A stretch of DNA of 64,000 nucleotides from Sphingomonas sp. Y57 (GCF_001015195.1 NZ_LDES01000040.1:80477-144476); one strand, 5' to 3'. Positions 18,670 to 27,734 are shown, counted from the stretch's first letter. The notes: generated by a model not told the origin, from the letters alone. Numbers and translations are program-made.

Positions 18670-21600
18670 TCATTCGGCAGGGACGGCGGTGGCGCCGTCA
18701 TCGTCCCGGCCGTTCGCGGGCCGGCCGAACCGCTTCGCGAAGCGGTCGGCGAGGCTGCGGGTGGCGACGTAGAAGGTCGGCGTGAAGACGAGCCCGAAGA
18801 AGGTCACGCCCAGCATGCCGGAGAAGACCGCCGTGCCGAGGGCCTGGCGCAGCTCGGCGCCCGGCCCGGTCGCGATCACCAGCGGCACCACGCCCAGGAT
18901 GAAGGCGAAGCTCGTCATCAGGATCGGCCGCAGCCGGTCCTTCGCCGCCCGCACCGCCGCCTCGACAGGCGACAGCCCTTCCTCCTCGGCCTGCTTGGCG
19001 AACTCGACGATCAGGATCGCATTCTTGGCGGCCAGGCCGATCAGCACGACCAGGCCGATCTGCGTCAGGATGTTATTGTCCATCCCGCGCAGGTTCACGC
19101 CGGTCATCGCGGCGAGCAGCGTCATCGGCACGATCAGGATGATCGCCAGCGGCAGCATCAGGCTTTCGAACTGGGCCGCCAGCACCAGGAAGACGAACAG
19201 CACCGCCGCGGCGAAGACGATCATCGCGGCGCTGCCGGCCAGCTTCTGCTGATAGGCGACCTCGGTCCATTCGGTGCCGACGCCCGCGGGCAGCTTGGCG
19301 GCCAGCGACTCCATCGCCGCCAGCGCCTGACCGCTGCTGTGGCCGGGGGCCACGTCACCCTCGACCTCGATCGACGGATAGAGGTTGTAACGCACCACGC
19401 GATAGGCGCCGTTGCGGTCCTCGACGGTCGCGACCGCGCCCAGCGGCACCATCCCGCCCCGATCTGACCGGGTCTTGAGCTGCTGGATGTCGTTCGCGTC
19501 GTCCCGGAAGGGCAGATCGGCCTGCGCGGTCACGCGGTAGGTGCGGCCGAGCAGGTTGAAGTCGTTGACATAGGCCGATCCCAGATAGACCTGCAGGGCC
19601 TCGAACACCCGGCTCGGGGGCACGCCCATCATGTCGGCCTTGGCGCGGTCGACATCGGCGTAGAGGCGCGGCACGCCATATTCGAAGTTGGTGTAGACCA
19701 TCTTCAGATTGGGGTCCTTGTTCGCCTCGGCGATCATGGCCCAGGCAGCCTGGTTGAGCTTCTCCAGCCCCTGGCCCGAGCGGTCCTGCAGGATCATCTT
19801 GAACCCGCCGCCGGTGCCGATGCCGCGGATCAGCGGCGGCTTCAGTACATAGATACGCGCCTGGTCGAAGCCGTGCGCGGCCTTGTTCGCCTCGGCGAGG
19901 ATCTTCTCCTCGGTCAGGCCGTTCTTCGCGCGCTCCTCGAAGCTGTCGAAGACGAGGAAGGCGACGGCCGCATTGGAGGCGGTGGTGCCGCTCGGCCCGT
20001 GATAGCCAGCCAGCATCACCGCGCCCTTTACGCCCGGAACCTTCAGCATCTTCTTGGCGACCGCCTGCATCGTCGCGTCGGTCGACGCGAGCGAGGTGCC
20101 GGGCGGGGTGAAGATCGCGGTCATCAGATAGCCCTGGTCCTGCGACGGGATGAAGCCGACCGGGGTCGCGCCGAACAGTGCGGCGGTCAGCGCCAGCAGC
20201 CCTGCATAGGAGAACAGCACCCGCTTGGGCCGGGCGAGCAACTTGCGCGTGCTCGCGGCATAGAAGGCGCTCAGCTTGTCGAAGCCGGCGTTGAAGCGCT
20301 GGGCGCCCAGTGCGGCCATCCGTCGCCAACCGCTTGCGGGCAGGTGCTCTGCCTTCGGCTTGAGGAGCCTGGCCGCAAGCGCTGGGGACAGGGTGAGCGA
20401 CAGGATCAGCGAGATGATCGTCGCCGACGAAATGGTGACCGCGAACTGGCGATAGAATTCGCCGGTCAGGCCGGTCAGGAACATCGTCGGCACGAAGACC
20501 GCGCACAGCACCAGAACGATTGCGACCAGCGCGGTCGACACCTCGTCCATCGATCGGAACGACGCCTGCATCGGGCTCAGCCCATGTTCCAGGTTGCGCT
20601 CGACATTCTCGACGACGACGATCGCGTCGTCGACGACGATGCCGATCGCCAGGACCAGGCCGAACAGCGACAGGTTGTTGAGCGAGTAGCCCATCGCCGC
20701 GAGCACCGCGAAAGTGCCGATCAGCGAGACCGGGATCGCGATCACCGGGATGATCGCCGCACGCCAGCTTTGCAGGAATATGAGGATGACGATGACGACC
20801 AGCACCACTGCTTCGAGCAGGGTGTGCTGCACGGCGTTGACCGACTCGCGGATGAAGTTGGTCGGGTTGTAGATCACCCGATAGTCGAGCCCACGCGGGA
20901 ATTTCTCCGACATCAGCTTGAGCTCGGCGAGCACTGCGTCGGCGGTGGCGAGCGCGTTCGATCCGGGCCGCTGGAACACCGCGATGCCGAGCGACGGCTG
21001 GCCGCTCAGATACATGTTGATGCCATAGTCCTCTGCGCCCAGTTCGACCCGTGCGACGTCCTTGAGCCGGGTCAGGTGGCCCTCGGCGTCGGACTTGATG
21101 ACGATATCGGCGAACTGCTGCGGGGTGGAGAGGCGGCCCTGCGTCTCGACGTTCAGCTCATAGGCGCTGCTCGCCTCGGGCGGCTTGCCGATCGCACCGG
21201 CCGCGACCTGGACGTTCTGGGCGCGCAGCGCGGCGACGATCTCGCCCGCGGTCATGTTGCGCGCGGCGGCGCGGCCCGGATCGATCCAGATCCGCATCGC
21301 ATAATCGCGCGCGCCGAACAGTCGGACCTCGCCTACGCCCTCGATGCGGGCGAGCCGGTCGCGCATCTGGGTGAGCGCATAGTTGGAGACATAGCCGCGA
21401 TCGAGCGAATTGTCCGGCGAGATCAGGTTGGCGACGAGGATGAAGTCGGGAGAGGTCTTGCGCGTCACCACGCCCTGGCGCCGGACATCCTCGGGCAGGC
21501 GCGGCTCCGCCAGCGCGACCCGGTTCTGGACCAGCACCTGCGCCTCGTCGAGGTCGGTGCCCAGTTTGAAGGTGACGGTGATCGTCAGCCGACCGTCGCT

Positions 21601-21855
21601 GGTCGCCTGGCTCGACATGTAGAGCATGTCGTCGACGCCGTTGATCTCCTGTTCCAGCGGGGATGCGACGGTGTCGGCGATCGTCTCGGCCGACGCGCCC
21701 GGATAGGTGGCACTGACCGTGACGGTGGGCGGCACGACGTCGGGATATTGCGAGATCGGCAGCCCGAAGAAGGCGAGTGCGCCGACGATGGTGATCACCA
21801 CGGCGATGACGCCGGCGAAAATCGGCCGCTTGATGAAGATATGGCTCAGGCGCAT
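18670..21855 (-). CDS. RND (HAE1) multidrug efflux pump, AcrB/MexB-like, 1061 aa
   Basis: Proton-driven inner-membrane pump taking hydrophobic or amphipathic drugs from the periplasm to the outer-membrane channel. It has the typical N-terminus (FIKRPIFAGVIAVVITIVGALAF then PISQYPDVVPP), twelve membrane helices in two sets, two large periplasmic loops, and the proton-relay pair in GIVVDDAIVVVENVERN. Length is typical (1040-1060). It lies 95 bases after the adaptor gene, a gap that holds strong hairpins; the channel gene follows with its start just past this stop. Substrate range cannot be predicted. Confidence 0.95.
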   Translation of the reverse strand: MRLSHIFIKRPIFAGVIAVVITIVGALAFFGLPISQYPDVVPPTVTVSATYPGASAETIADTVASPLEQEINGVDDMLYMSSQATSDGRLTITVTFKLGTDLDEAQVLVQNRVALAEPRLPEDVRRQGVVTRKTSPDFILVANLISPDNSLDRGYVSNYALTQMRDRLARIEGVGEVRLFGARDYAMRIWIDPGRAAARNMTAGEIVAALRAQNVQVAAGAIGKPPEASSAYELNVETQGRLSTPQQFADIVIKSDAEGHLTRLKDVARVELGAEDYGINMYLSGQPSLGIAVFQRPGSNALATADAVLAELKLMSEKFPRGLDYRVIYNPTNFIRESVNAVQHTLLEAVVLVVIVILIFLQSWRAAIIPVIAIPVSLIGTFAVLAAMGYSLNNLSLFGLVLAIGIVVDDAIVVVENVERNLEHGLSPMQASFRSMDEVSTALVAIVLVLCAVFVPTMFLTGLTGEFYRQFAVTISSATIISLILSLTLSPALAARLLKPKAEHLPASGWRRMAALGAQRFNAGFDKLSAFYAASTRKLLARPKRVLFSYAGLLALTAALFGATPVGFIPSQDQGYLMTAIFTPPGTSLASTDATMQAVAKKMLKVPGVKGAVMLAGYHGPSGTTASNAAVAFLVFDSFEERAKNGLTEEKILAEANKAAHGFDQARIYVLKPPLIRGIGTGGGFKMILQDRSGQGLEKLNQAAWAMIAEANKDPNLKMVYTNFEYGVPRLYADVDRAKADMMGVPPSRVFEALQVYLGSAYVNDFNLLGRTYRVTAQADLPFRDDANDIQQLKTRSDRGGMVPLGAVATVEDRNGAYRVVRYNLYPSIEVEGDVAPGHSSGQALAAMESLAAKLPAGVGTEWTEVAYQQKLAGSAAMIVFAAAVLFVFLVLAAQFESLMLPLAIILIVPMTLLAAMTGVNLRGMDNNILTQIGLVVLIGLAAKNAILIVEFAKQAEEEGLSPVEAAVRAAKDRLRPILMTSFAFILGVVPLVIATGPGAELRQALGTAVFSGMLGVTFFGLVFTPTFYVATRSLADRFAKRFGRPANGRDDDGATAVPAE

Positions 21856-21918
21856 GGCCCCGTTCCCCTGTGGCGCCGGCGCGAACGGGGCCGTTCGCCC
21901 TTCCGTGCGGAAAGGGCG
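21856..21918 (-). promoter_or_regulatory. Intercistronic hairpins over the RND pump ribosome site
   Basis: Two stem-loops fill the adaptor-pump gap. The first pairs GGCCCCGTTC (21856-21865) with GAACGGGGCC (21883-21892), a perfect 10-bp stem whose foot touches the pump ATG at 21855, so the AGGGGA ribosome site sits at the top of the stem. The second pairs 21896-21905 with 21908-21918 (one bulged A). In mRNA these could throttle pump translation or protect the adaptor message from 3' decay. Confidence 0.55.
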
Positions 21919-21950
21919 TCAGGCCGCCGCGCGGGCGGTTGTCGACTGGT

Positions 21951-23228
21951 TCAGCGCGCTGCCGCCAGCGTCGCCTGTGACGATATCGGTGCCGGGACGG
22001 CCGGGGCCGCCGCGACTTTGGTGGCCTCGATGCGGCCGGCGATGGTCTGGACCTTCGGTGCGCTGGCGGCGAACTGGACGCCGGAGATCACGACCCGGTC
22101 CTTCGGCTTGAGCCCCGCGCGGATCACCCGAAGGCCGTTGATCAGCGGGCCGGCTTCGACCGGGCGGGCCTCGACGCTGCCGTCCTTGCCGGTAACTACA
22201 TAGACCACCTTGCGGGCCTGGTCGCTGACCACCGCGGCGTCGGGGACGAGCAGCGCCTTGTGCGCGCCGCCGGCCGCCAGCCGCATGTTGCCGAACATGC
22301 CCGGCGTCAGGAAATAGTTCGGGTTGTCGATCACGGCTCGGCCCCGGATCGTCCCCGATCCGTCGTCGAGCGCATTGTCGGTGAAGTCGACCTTGCCTTT
22401 CCAACGATAATCGGGCTCGTCCTGCAGGCGGATTTCGACCCGGTCGCTGCCGTCCTTCTGGCGCCGCTGCTTGAGGTACAGGGACTCCGAACCGTCGAAG
22501 CTGAAATAGATCGGGTCGAGCGCGTTGACGGTGGTCAGCACGGTCGCGCTGGCCGCCGCATCGCCCGAGACGAGGTTGCCGATGTCGACCCGCCGGTCGG
22601 AGACCCGGCCGGAGATCGGAGCGCGGACCTGGGTGAACTCAACGTCGAGACGGCGTGCCTGAACCTGCGCGCGCGCCGCCGCCAGCGCGGCCTCGGCCGA
22701 CTGGACCCGGGCGCGCAACGAGTCGACTTCCTCGGCGCTCACCGCCTGATCGGCGATCAGCCGATTGGCGCGGGCGAGGTCGGCATGGGCCAGCGACAGT
22801 GCTGTCGCGGCGCTCGCTGCGCGGGCGCGTGCCTCGGCCAGCGCCGCCGCGAAGGGGCGCGGGTCTATGGTGAACAGCAGCTGGCCCTTGCGGACGATCT
22901 GTCCGTCCCTGAAATGGATGCCGGTGAGGGCACCCGACACCCGCGGCCGGATCTCGACCGCCTGGCTTGCCTCGAAGCGGCCGACATAATCGTCCCATTC
23001 GACGATCGAGCGTTCGATCGGCTGGCTGACCGTGACGGTGGGCAACGGCTGGGTATCCGCCTGTGCCTTGTCGTGACCGACCAGGCCATAGGCGCCGAAC
23101 AGGATAAGGCCCGCGACGGGCAGTGCGGCATAAGCGGCGCGCTTGCGGGTGAAGCGGGGGGCCTGCGCCGGCTGCTGCTCGTGCTCGGGTAGCTGGGCCG
23201 GATCGCCCTTGAGTTCGGAGAGGTACAT
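21951..23228 (-). CDS. RND periplasmic adaptor (membrane fusion protein), 425 aa
   Basis: Links the inner-membrane pump to the outer-membrane channel. A cytoplasmic start (MYLSELKGDP) precedes one membrane segment (about residues 43-60, YAALPVAGLILFGAYGLVG). The family order follows: beta-barrel strand PTVTVSQPIERSIVEWDDYV, lipoyl half (EIRPRVSGALTGIHFRDGQ), helical hairpin (about 120-185), second lipoyl half and C-terminal barrel. A single membrane anchor replaces the lipid anchor of AcrA. The ATG at 23228 has AGGGA nine bases upstream; a 34-residue upstream extension in frame lacks adaptor features and would cross the operator-like repeat. First gene of the pump operon. Confidence 0.93.
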   Translation of the reverse strand: MYLSELKGDPAQLPEHEQQPAQAPRFTRKRAAYAALPVAGLILFGAYGLVGHDKAQADTQPLPTVTVSQPIERSIVEWDDYVGRFEASQAVEIRPRVSGALTGIHFRDGQIVRKGQLLFTIDPRPFAAALAEARARAASAATALSLAHADLARANRLIADQAVSAEEVDSLRARVQSAEAALAAARAQVQARRLDVEFTQVRAPISGRVSDRRVDIGNLVSGDAAASATVLTTVNALDPIYFSFDGSESLYLKQRRQKDGSDRVEIRLQDEPDYRWKGKVDFTDNALDDGSGTIRGRAVIDNPNYFLTPGMFGNMRLAAGGAHKALLVPDAAVVSDQARKVVYVVTGKDGSVEARPVEAGPLINGLRVIRAGLKPKDRVVISGVQFAASAPKVQTIAGRIEATKVAAAPAVPAPISSQATLAAAR

Positions 23229-23252
23229 GTTGCGTGTCCCTGCATGAGCAAA

Positions 23253-23297
23253 TGTAACAGAACGGTACGTATCAATGCCAAGTACCGATCGGTTACA
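23253..23297. promoter_or_regulatory. Large inverted repeat in the RND operon promoter
   Basis: Arms TGTAACAGAACGGTAC (23253-23268) and GTACCGATCGGTTACA (23282-23297) match in inverted orientation at 14 of 16 positions, with a 13-base centre. On the minus strand a TTGGCA lies in the centre with GTTACA 17 bases later, so the repeat overlaps a plausible promoter. It looks like a repressor site of the TetR kind; no regulator gene adjoins in the same unit. Confidence 0.6.
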
Positions 23298-23355
23298 TAT
23301 ATTGCAAGTGCGAAGGCTGCCTGCTCGCATGCAAAAATAACTATGGGCGTTGGAA

Positions 23356-23378
23356 GAAATCGGTGGGGAACCGATTTC
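23356..23378 (-). terminator. Hairpin after the GntR regulator gene
   Basis: GAAATCGGT-GGGGA-ACCGATTTC forms a perfect 9-bp stem 18 bases past the GntR stop codon (minus strand), followed there by TTCC rather than a long T-run. It probably separates the GntR operon from the RND operon downstream. Confidence 0.55.
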
Positions 23379-23396
23379 AGGATGAAGCAGGCGGGC

Positions 23397-24092
23397 TTAC
23401 CGCGCCTGATCGAGCCGGAACATGTCGTCGATCGTCCGGTCGAAATGGCGGTCCATCGCCTCGCGGGCGGCCCGGGGATCGCGATCGGCGATAGCCCGGG
23501 CGAGCGCGCGATGGCGGGCGATCACGTCGGCACGGTCGTCCGCGGTGGTCCGAGTCCGCCAGGCCGCGGGAACGACCCGCTGCATCATCGGCGCAAAGGA
23601 GCGGATGACCTGGAGGAACAGCGGATTGTGGCTGGCACGCGCGATCGCCTCGTGCAGCGCGATGTCGGCCGCGACCACGCGATCCCGATCGTCGCCCGCT
23701 TCAGCGATCGCCTCGGCCAGCGCGACGATCAGCGCGGCCTCCTCATCGGAGCGGTTCCAGGCCGCGAGCTCGGCGGTCCGAGCCTCCATCGTCCGGCGGA
23801 CATCCCAGATCTCGATGATCGAGACCTGCGCGGTGTCGACAGCATGATCGAGCGAGGTGGCGATCACCGCGCCGTCGATCGCGCCGACGCGGGCGCGACG
23901 TCCATTGGCCACGTCGATCACCCGTAGCGCGGCGAGCGCGCCGAACGCCTCGCGCATCACTGCCCGGCTCACCCCCAACAGGTCGGCGAAATGCCCCTCG
24001 CCCGGCAGCGCGTCGCCGACCCGCAGCCCCTTGCCGCGGATATGGTCCCGGACGGCCTGCGTCGACCGCTGGACCAGTGACCCATCGGTCAC
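23397..24092 (-). CDS. GntR-family regulator, FadR (FCD) subfamily, 231 aa
   Basis: Ligand-controlled transcription factor. N-terminal winged helix (about 10-75; GDALPGEGHFADLLGVSRAV is the GntR recognition region) and C-terminal all-helical FCD domain (about 90-220) with metal/ligand histidines (ADIALHEAIARASHNP, then RHRALARAI and MDRHFDRTIDDM). Its ATG overlaps the stop of the FAD-linked dehydrogenase (ATGA), so it most likely controls that gene and senses its substrate, as LldR-type regulators do for lactate. Candidate operators are at 25529-25558. Confidence 0.9.
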   Translation of the reverse strand: MTDGSLVQRSTQAVRDHIRGKGLRVGDALPGEGHFADLLGVSRAVMREAFGALAALRVIDVANGRRARVGAIDGAVIATSLDHAVDTAQVSIIEIWDVRRTMEARTAELAAWNRSDEEAALIVALAEAIAEAGDDRDRVVAADIALHEAIARASHNPLFLQVIRSFAPMMQRVVPAAWRTRTTADDRADVIARHRALARAIADRDPRAAREAMDRHFDRTIDDMFRLDQAR

Positions 24093-25492
24093 GGCTGGAA
24101 TATCTTCCCCGGGTTGAACAGGCCCTTCGGGTCGATCGCCCGCTTGACCAGCCGCATCAGGTCGACTGCGTCACCCAGTTCGTCGACCAGGAATTGTTGC
24201 TTGCCGAGGCCGATGCCGTGCTCGCCGGTGCAGGTGCCGTCCATCGCCAGCGCGCGGGCGACGATACGTTCGTTGAGCGTCTCGACCTCCTTCATCTCCT
24301 GCGGGGCCGCGGGGTCGATTGCGAAGACGACGTGGAAATTGCCGTCGCCGACATGGCCGACGATCGTTGCCGGGATACTGGAGCGTGCCAGGTCAGCCTG
24401 CGTCTCGACGATGCATTCGACGAGGCGGCTGATCGGTACGCAGACATCGGTGGTCCAGCCTATCGCGCCGGGGCGCTGGCTCATTGCGGCATAAAAGGCT
24501 TCGTGCCGCGCCTTCCACAGCCGGCTGCGATCCTCGGTCCGGTTCGACCAGAGGAACTCGCCGCCCCCATTGTCGCCGGCGATCTCGCGCACCGTCGCGA
24601 CCTGCTCTTCGACATGGCGCTCCGATCCGTGAAACTCGAACAACAGGGTGGGCTGCTCGGGATAGTCGAGCTTCGAATAGGCGTTGCACGCCTTCATCTG
24701 CGCTGCGTCGAGGAGTTCGATGCGGGCTACCGGCACACCGATCTGGATCGACTGCACGACGGTATCGACCGCGCCCTGCAGTGTCTCGAACGCGCAAACC
24801 GCCGCGGAGATCGCCTCTGGTATACCGTGCAGGCGCAACGTGATTTCGGTGATGATGCCGAGCGTTCCCTCGGCGCCGATCATCAGCCGGGTAAGGTCGT
24901 AGCCCGCCGCCGACTTGCGCGCACGCCGGGCGGTGCGGACGATTTTGCCGTCGGGCGTCACCACTCGCAGCGACAGCACCGCGTCGCGCATCGTGCCGTA
25001 GCGGACGGCGTTGGTGCCCGAGGCGCGGGTCGAGGCCATACCGCCGATCGTGGCGTTGGCGCCGGGATCGATCGGGAAGAACAGCCCCTGATCGCGTAGA
25101 TATTCGTTGAGCTGCTCGCGCCGTACCCCGGCCTGGACGGTGCAGTCCAGGTCCGCGGGATGGACCGCGAGGATCGCGTTCATCTCCGACAGGTCGATGG
25201 TCAGGCCACCTCTGACCGGCGTGATATTGCCCTCCAGTGAGGTGCCCGCGCCGAAAGCGACCACCGGCACATCGGCGGCGACGCAGAGCCTGACCAGCTC
25301 TGCCACCTCCTCGGTCGAATGGACGAACGCAACCGCGTCGGGCAGCACCGGATCGAAATGGGTCTCGCTCGACCCGTGCTGAAGGCGGATCGCCTCGCCG
25401 GTACCGAGCCGCTCGCCAATCGCCGCCCGGACGGCGTCGAGGAAGCCGGGTGGCAGCGGCTTGCGGCCCTGGGCGTTGAACGGCGCGGTCAT
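24089..25492 (-). CDS. FAD-linked 2-hydroxyacid dehydrogenase (D-lactate dehydrogenase/GlcD-like), 467 aa
   Basis: Flavoenzyme oxidising a D-2-hydroxyacid, probably D-lactate or glycolate, passing electrons to the respiratory chain. It has a PCMH-type FAD-binding domain (PVVAFGAGTSLEGNITPVRG near 75-95, then GANATIGGMASTRASGTNAVRYG) and a FAD-oxidase C domain ending in the HVGDGNFHVVFAIDP metal/substrate box and CTGEHGIGLGKQQFL. Length fits single-subunit members of 460-480 residues. Operon with the GntR regulator. Exact substrate is an inference from family and context. Confidence 0.88.
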   Translation of the reverse strand: MTAPFNAQGRKPLPPGFLDAVRAAIGERLGTGEAIRLQHGSSETHFDPVLPDAVAFVHSTEEVAELVRLCVAADVPVVAFGAGTSLEGNITPVRGGLTIDLSEMNAILAVHPADLDCTVQAGVRREQLNEYLRDQGLFFPIDPGANATIGGMASTRASGTNAVRYGTMRDAVLSLRVVTPDGKIVRTARRARKSAAGYDLTRLMIGAEGTLGIITEITLRLHGIPEAISAAVCAFETLQGAVDTVVQSIQIGVPVARIELLDAAQMKACNAYSKLDYPEQPTLLFEFHGSERHVEEQVATVREIAGDNGGGEFLWSNRTEDRSRLWKARHEAFYAAMSQRPGAIGWTTDVCVPISRLVECIVETQADLARSSIPATIVGHVGDGNFHVVFAIDPAAPQEMKEVETLNERIVARALAMDGTCTGEHGIGLGKQQFLVDELGDAVDLMRLVKRAIDPKGLFNPGKIFQP

Positions 25493-25528
25493 CCGATGCT
25501 CTCCCTGAACTGAGTCGTGCGGCGGGAC

Positions 25529-25558
25529 CTATCAGATAGCTGACCTTTCAGAAAGGTC
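25529..25558. promoter_or_regulatory. Two adjacent palindromes upstream of the dehydrogenase-GntR operon
   Basis: CTATCAGATAG (25529-25539) and GACCTTTCAGAAAGGTC (25542-25558, perfect 7-bp arms) lie in the 74-base gap before the dehydrogenase start at 25492. They sit where an autoregulatory GntR site would be; the second could alternatively be the end hairpin of the carboxylesterase gene. Confidence 0.5.
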
Positions 25559-25566
25559 CGTGCCGC

Positions 25567-27060
25567 TCAGGGCAGGAAGGCCTGTGCCGGCATCATGGGC
25601 TCGGGCCGCGCCAGTCCGTCGACCAGCGAATAGACGAGGCGCTTGTCGCGATCGAACGGTGCCCAGGGCAGGCTGCCGTCGCGCGCGAAGCCGGCCCAGA
25701 TGCGATGGGCGTGATCGGCGAGTTCCTGCGGCGGATCTTCGCCAACCAGCCCCTGCGGGCCCGTAGCGGCCGCGAGCGTGTCGAAGATGAAGGGCAACTC
25801 CAGCCCGTGGCAGGCGCCGAGTTCGCGTCGCAAGGCGGGCGAGCGCCAGTCGAACTGATACATGTGCGTGCGCCCCCGATGCTCCTCTGCGAAGCGGCGG
25901 GCGGGCCAGCGGAAGACCAGATCGTTCATCGCGTCGGTGAGTGCCTGGCCCGCCGATATGTCGCGCTGGCCTAGCCCATAGGCCTTTAGCACCTTGCGGG
26001 CCTTGGGTTGTGAACGGCTGAGCATGAAGGTGGCGAGCAGGCCGCCGATCTTGTCGCGGATTCCGGAGGGCACCAGATAGAGGTTCATCTCCTCCGCATT
26101 AGTGCCGATCAGCACATCGATCTCGGCGCCCGCGCCCTGCTTCAAGGCCTCTAGCGGCTGAAGCGGCAGCACGTCGTCGCCATGGACGGGGGTGAAGCGG
26201 CTGATCCCGAACACCGGCTCCCGGCCGTTGGAGTCGCGAAGATCGATCTTGGCGGTCGGGAGCGATATGCGCTCCACCGCGTCGAGCAGCGCATCGAGGG
26301 GAACGCTTTCAAAGCCCGCCTTGTCCGGACTGACCCGCAGCAGCTTGGCGAGTTTCTTGACGAGCCGCTGCATCACCGTGATTTCTCGGGTCATCGCGGC
26401 ATGGCCGCTCTGGATGATCGCCCGGCGGAACAAGCCTTTCGTCAGCGGCGAGGTGATCAGGTCGGCGATCGCCATCGCGCCCGCCGACTCGCCGAACAGG
26501 GTGATGTTGTCCGGATCGCCTCCGAAGGCCACGGCGTTGGCACGTATCCAGCGGAGTGCGGCGATCATGTCGCGCAGGCCCAGATTGGTGGGCACGCCCG
26601 GGATCGGCAGGAAACCATCGACGCCGAGGCGGTAGTTGATCGCGAAACAAATGAGGCCTTTGCGGGCGAATGCGCTGCCGTCGCTGATCGGTGCGTCCTT
26701 GCTGCCGATCACGAAACCGCCGCCGTGGATCCAGACCATCACGGGTCGCCCCCCGGACTCTTCCGCATCGACCCCCGGCGTCCAGACATTGGCGGAGAGA
26801 TATTCATCGCCATGGACCCAGCCGCCGCCGATCAGCGGGGTTATGTCGAGACCGGGGAAATCCTTCATTCGCTGGGGCGCGCTGGGGCCGGGACGGGTGG
26901 CGTCGCGGGTTCCCTCCCAGGGCTGGGCTGGCTCGGGGGCGGCGAAGCGGCGCGTTCCGGTCGGGGCCGCCGCGTAAGGGATGCCGAGGAAGCTGCGGAT
27001 GCCGTCCTGGCATATGCCTCGCACCTTTCCCGCGGTCGTCTCGACGATCGCCTCAGACAT
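25567..27060 (-). CDS. Type B carboxylesterase, 497 aa
   Basis: Serine hydrolase of esters, cytoplasmic as no signal peptide is seen. It shows the type B opening (TTAGKVRGI then FLGIPYAAAPTGTRRF), oxyanion-hole HGGGF, and nucleophile elbow GESAGA with Ser192. A Glu follows in TNAEEMNLY and a His in CHGLELPF, completing a Ser-Glu-His triad. The ATG at 27060 has AGGAG six bases upstream; a GTG one codon earlier is less likely. Length is typical (about 500). Possible natural substrates are unknown; it lies upstream of, but is probably separate from, the hydroxyacid dehydrogenase operon. Confidence 0.92.
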   Translation of the reverse strand: MSEAIVETTAGKVRGICQDGIRSFLGIPYAAAPTGTRRFAAPEPAQPWEGTRDATRPGPSAPQRMKDFPGLDITPLIGGGWVHGDEYLSANVWTPGVDAEESGGRPVMVWIHGGGFVIGSKDAPISDGSAFARKGLICFAINYRLGVDGFLPIPGVPTNLGLRDMIAALRWIRANAVAFGGDPDNITLFGESAGAMAIADLITSPLTKGLFRRAIIQSGHAAMTREITVMQRLVKKLAKLLRVSPDKAGFESVPLDALLDAVERISLPTAKIDLRDSNGREPVFGISRFTPVHGDDVLPLQPLEALKQGAGAEIDVLIGTNAEEMNLYLVPSGIRDKIGGLLATFMLSRSQPKARKVLKAYGLGQRDISAGQALTDAMNDLVFRWPARRFAEEHRGRTHMYQFDWRSPALRRELGACHGLELPFIFDTLAAATGPQGLVGEDPPQELADHAHRIWAGFARDGSLPWAPFDRDKRLVYSLVDGLARPEPMMPAQAFLP

Positions 27061-27226
27061 CACAATCTCCTGTGAATTTCCGTTCTGTCCTACCGGATAT
27101 ACGTATCATTCCACGGGACATTGCATGGTGGCGTCCCACTTTCCTTCCTGCTGCCCGTCCACCTGTCGGAACTTCGGCCGCTCCCCGGCGTCGGGGAGGG
27201 GAGGGCCGGGTTCGTTTCGGGCGCCG

Positions 27227-27257
27227 CTTGAAATCGGGGGGCCGGCTTTCCTTATTA
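27227..27257 (+). promoter_or_regulatory. Heat-shock (RpoH)-like promoter of hsp20-lon
   Basis: CTTGAAA (27227-27233) and CTTATTA (27251-27257) are separated by 17 bases, about 55 bases before the hsp20 start. CTTGAA is the core of alphaproteobacterial RpoH -35 boxes, and the downstream genes encode a small heat-shock protein and Lon, fitting heat control. A sigma-70 reading (TTGAAA, 18 bases, TTATTA) is also possible. The rest of 27061-27311 holds no other recognisable feature. Confidence 0.55.
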
Positions 27258-27311
27258 GGGGGAGCGGCGGCGCCCGAGGGCGTCATCCCTGCCGCCGAGA
27301 GAGGACGTTAC

Positions 27312-27734
27312 ATGAATTCTGGCCGATCACGGGACTGGATGTGGGCCGAGGCGGTCGAACTGATCGACCGGGTGCAGCGCTTGCATCAACGTGCCTTCGC
27401 TCCGTCGCGCGCGAGCGGCGGCACGCCTGCCTGGGAGCCGCCCGCCGACATGCTGGAGACCGAGCATGAACTGCTGGTCCTCGTCGCCTTGCCGGGAGTC
27501 GATCTCGACCAGACACAGGCGTTCATCGAGGACGGCGTGCTGGTCGTGCGCGGCTACCGGATACTGCCGCCGGAGCTGCGGACCGCCAGGATACATAGGC
27601 TCGAATTGCCGCAGGGGCATTTCGAACGACGTCTGCCGCTGCCGGCGGGGCGCTATGATTCGGTTCGGCGGGCGGGCGTGAACGGATGCCTGCTCGTGAC
27701 GTTGAACAAGGTGAATGGAGGGCCGCGGCGATGA
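27312..27734 (+). CDS. Small heat-shock protein, Hsp20/alpha-crystallin, 140 aa
   Basis: ATP-independent holdase. A short variable N-terminus (WAEAVELIDRVQRLHQ) precedes an alpha-crystallin domain (about 38-130; start WEPPADMLETEHELLVLVAL, core GVLVVRGYRI, end GCLLVTLNK). The usual C-terminal I-x-I tail is missing, which often means smaller oligomers. The ATG at 27312 has GAGAGG seven bases upstream; a long in-frame upstream extension is not coding-like. Its stop overlaps the lon start (ATGA), coupling a holdase with a protease in one operon. Confidence 0.9.
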   Translation: MNSGRSRDWMWAEAVELIDRVQRLHQRAFAPSRASGGTPAWEPPADMLETEHELLVLVALPGVDLDQTQAFIEDGVLVVRGYRILPPELRTARIHRLELPQGHFERRLPLPAGRYDSVRRAGVNGCLLVTLNKVNGGPRR

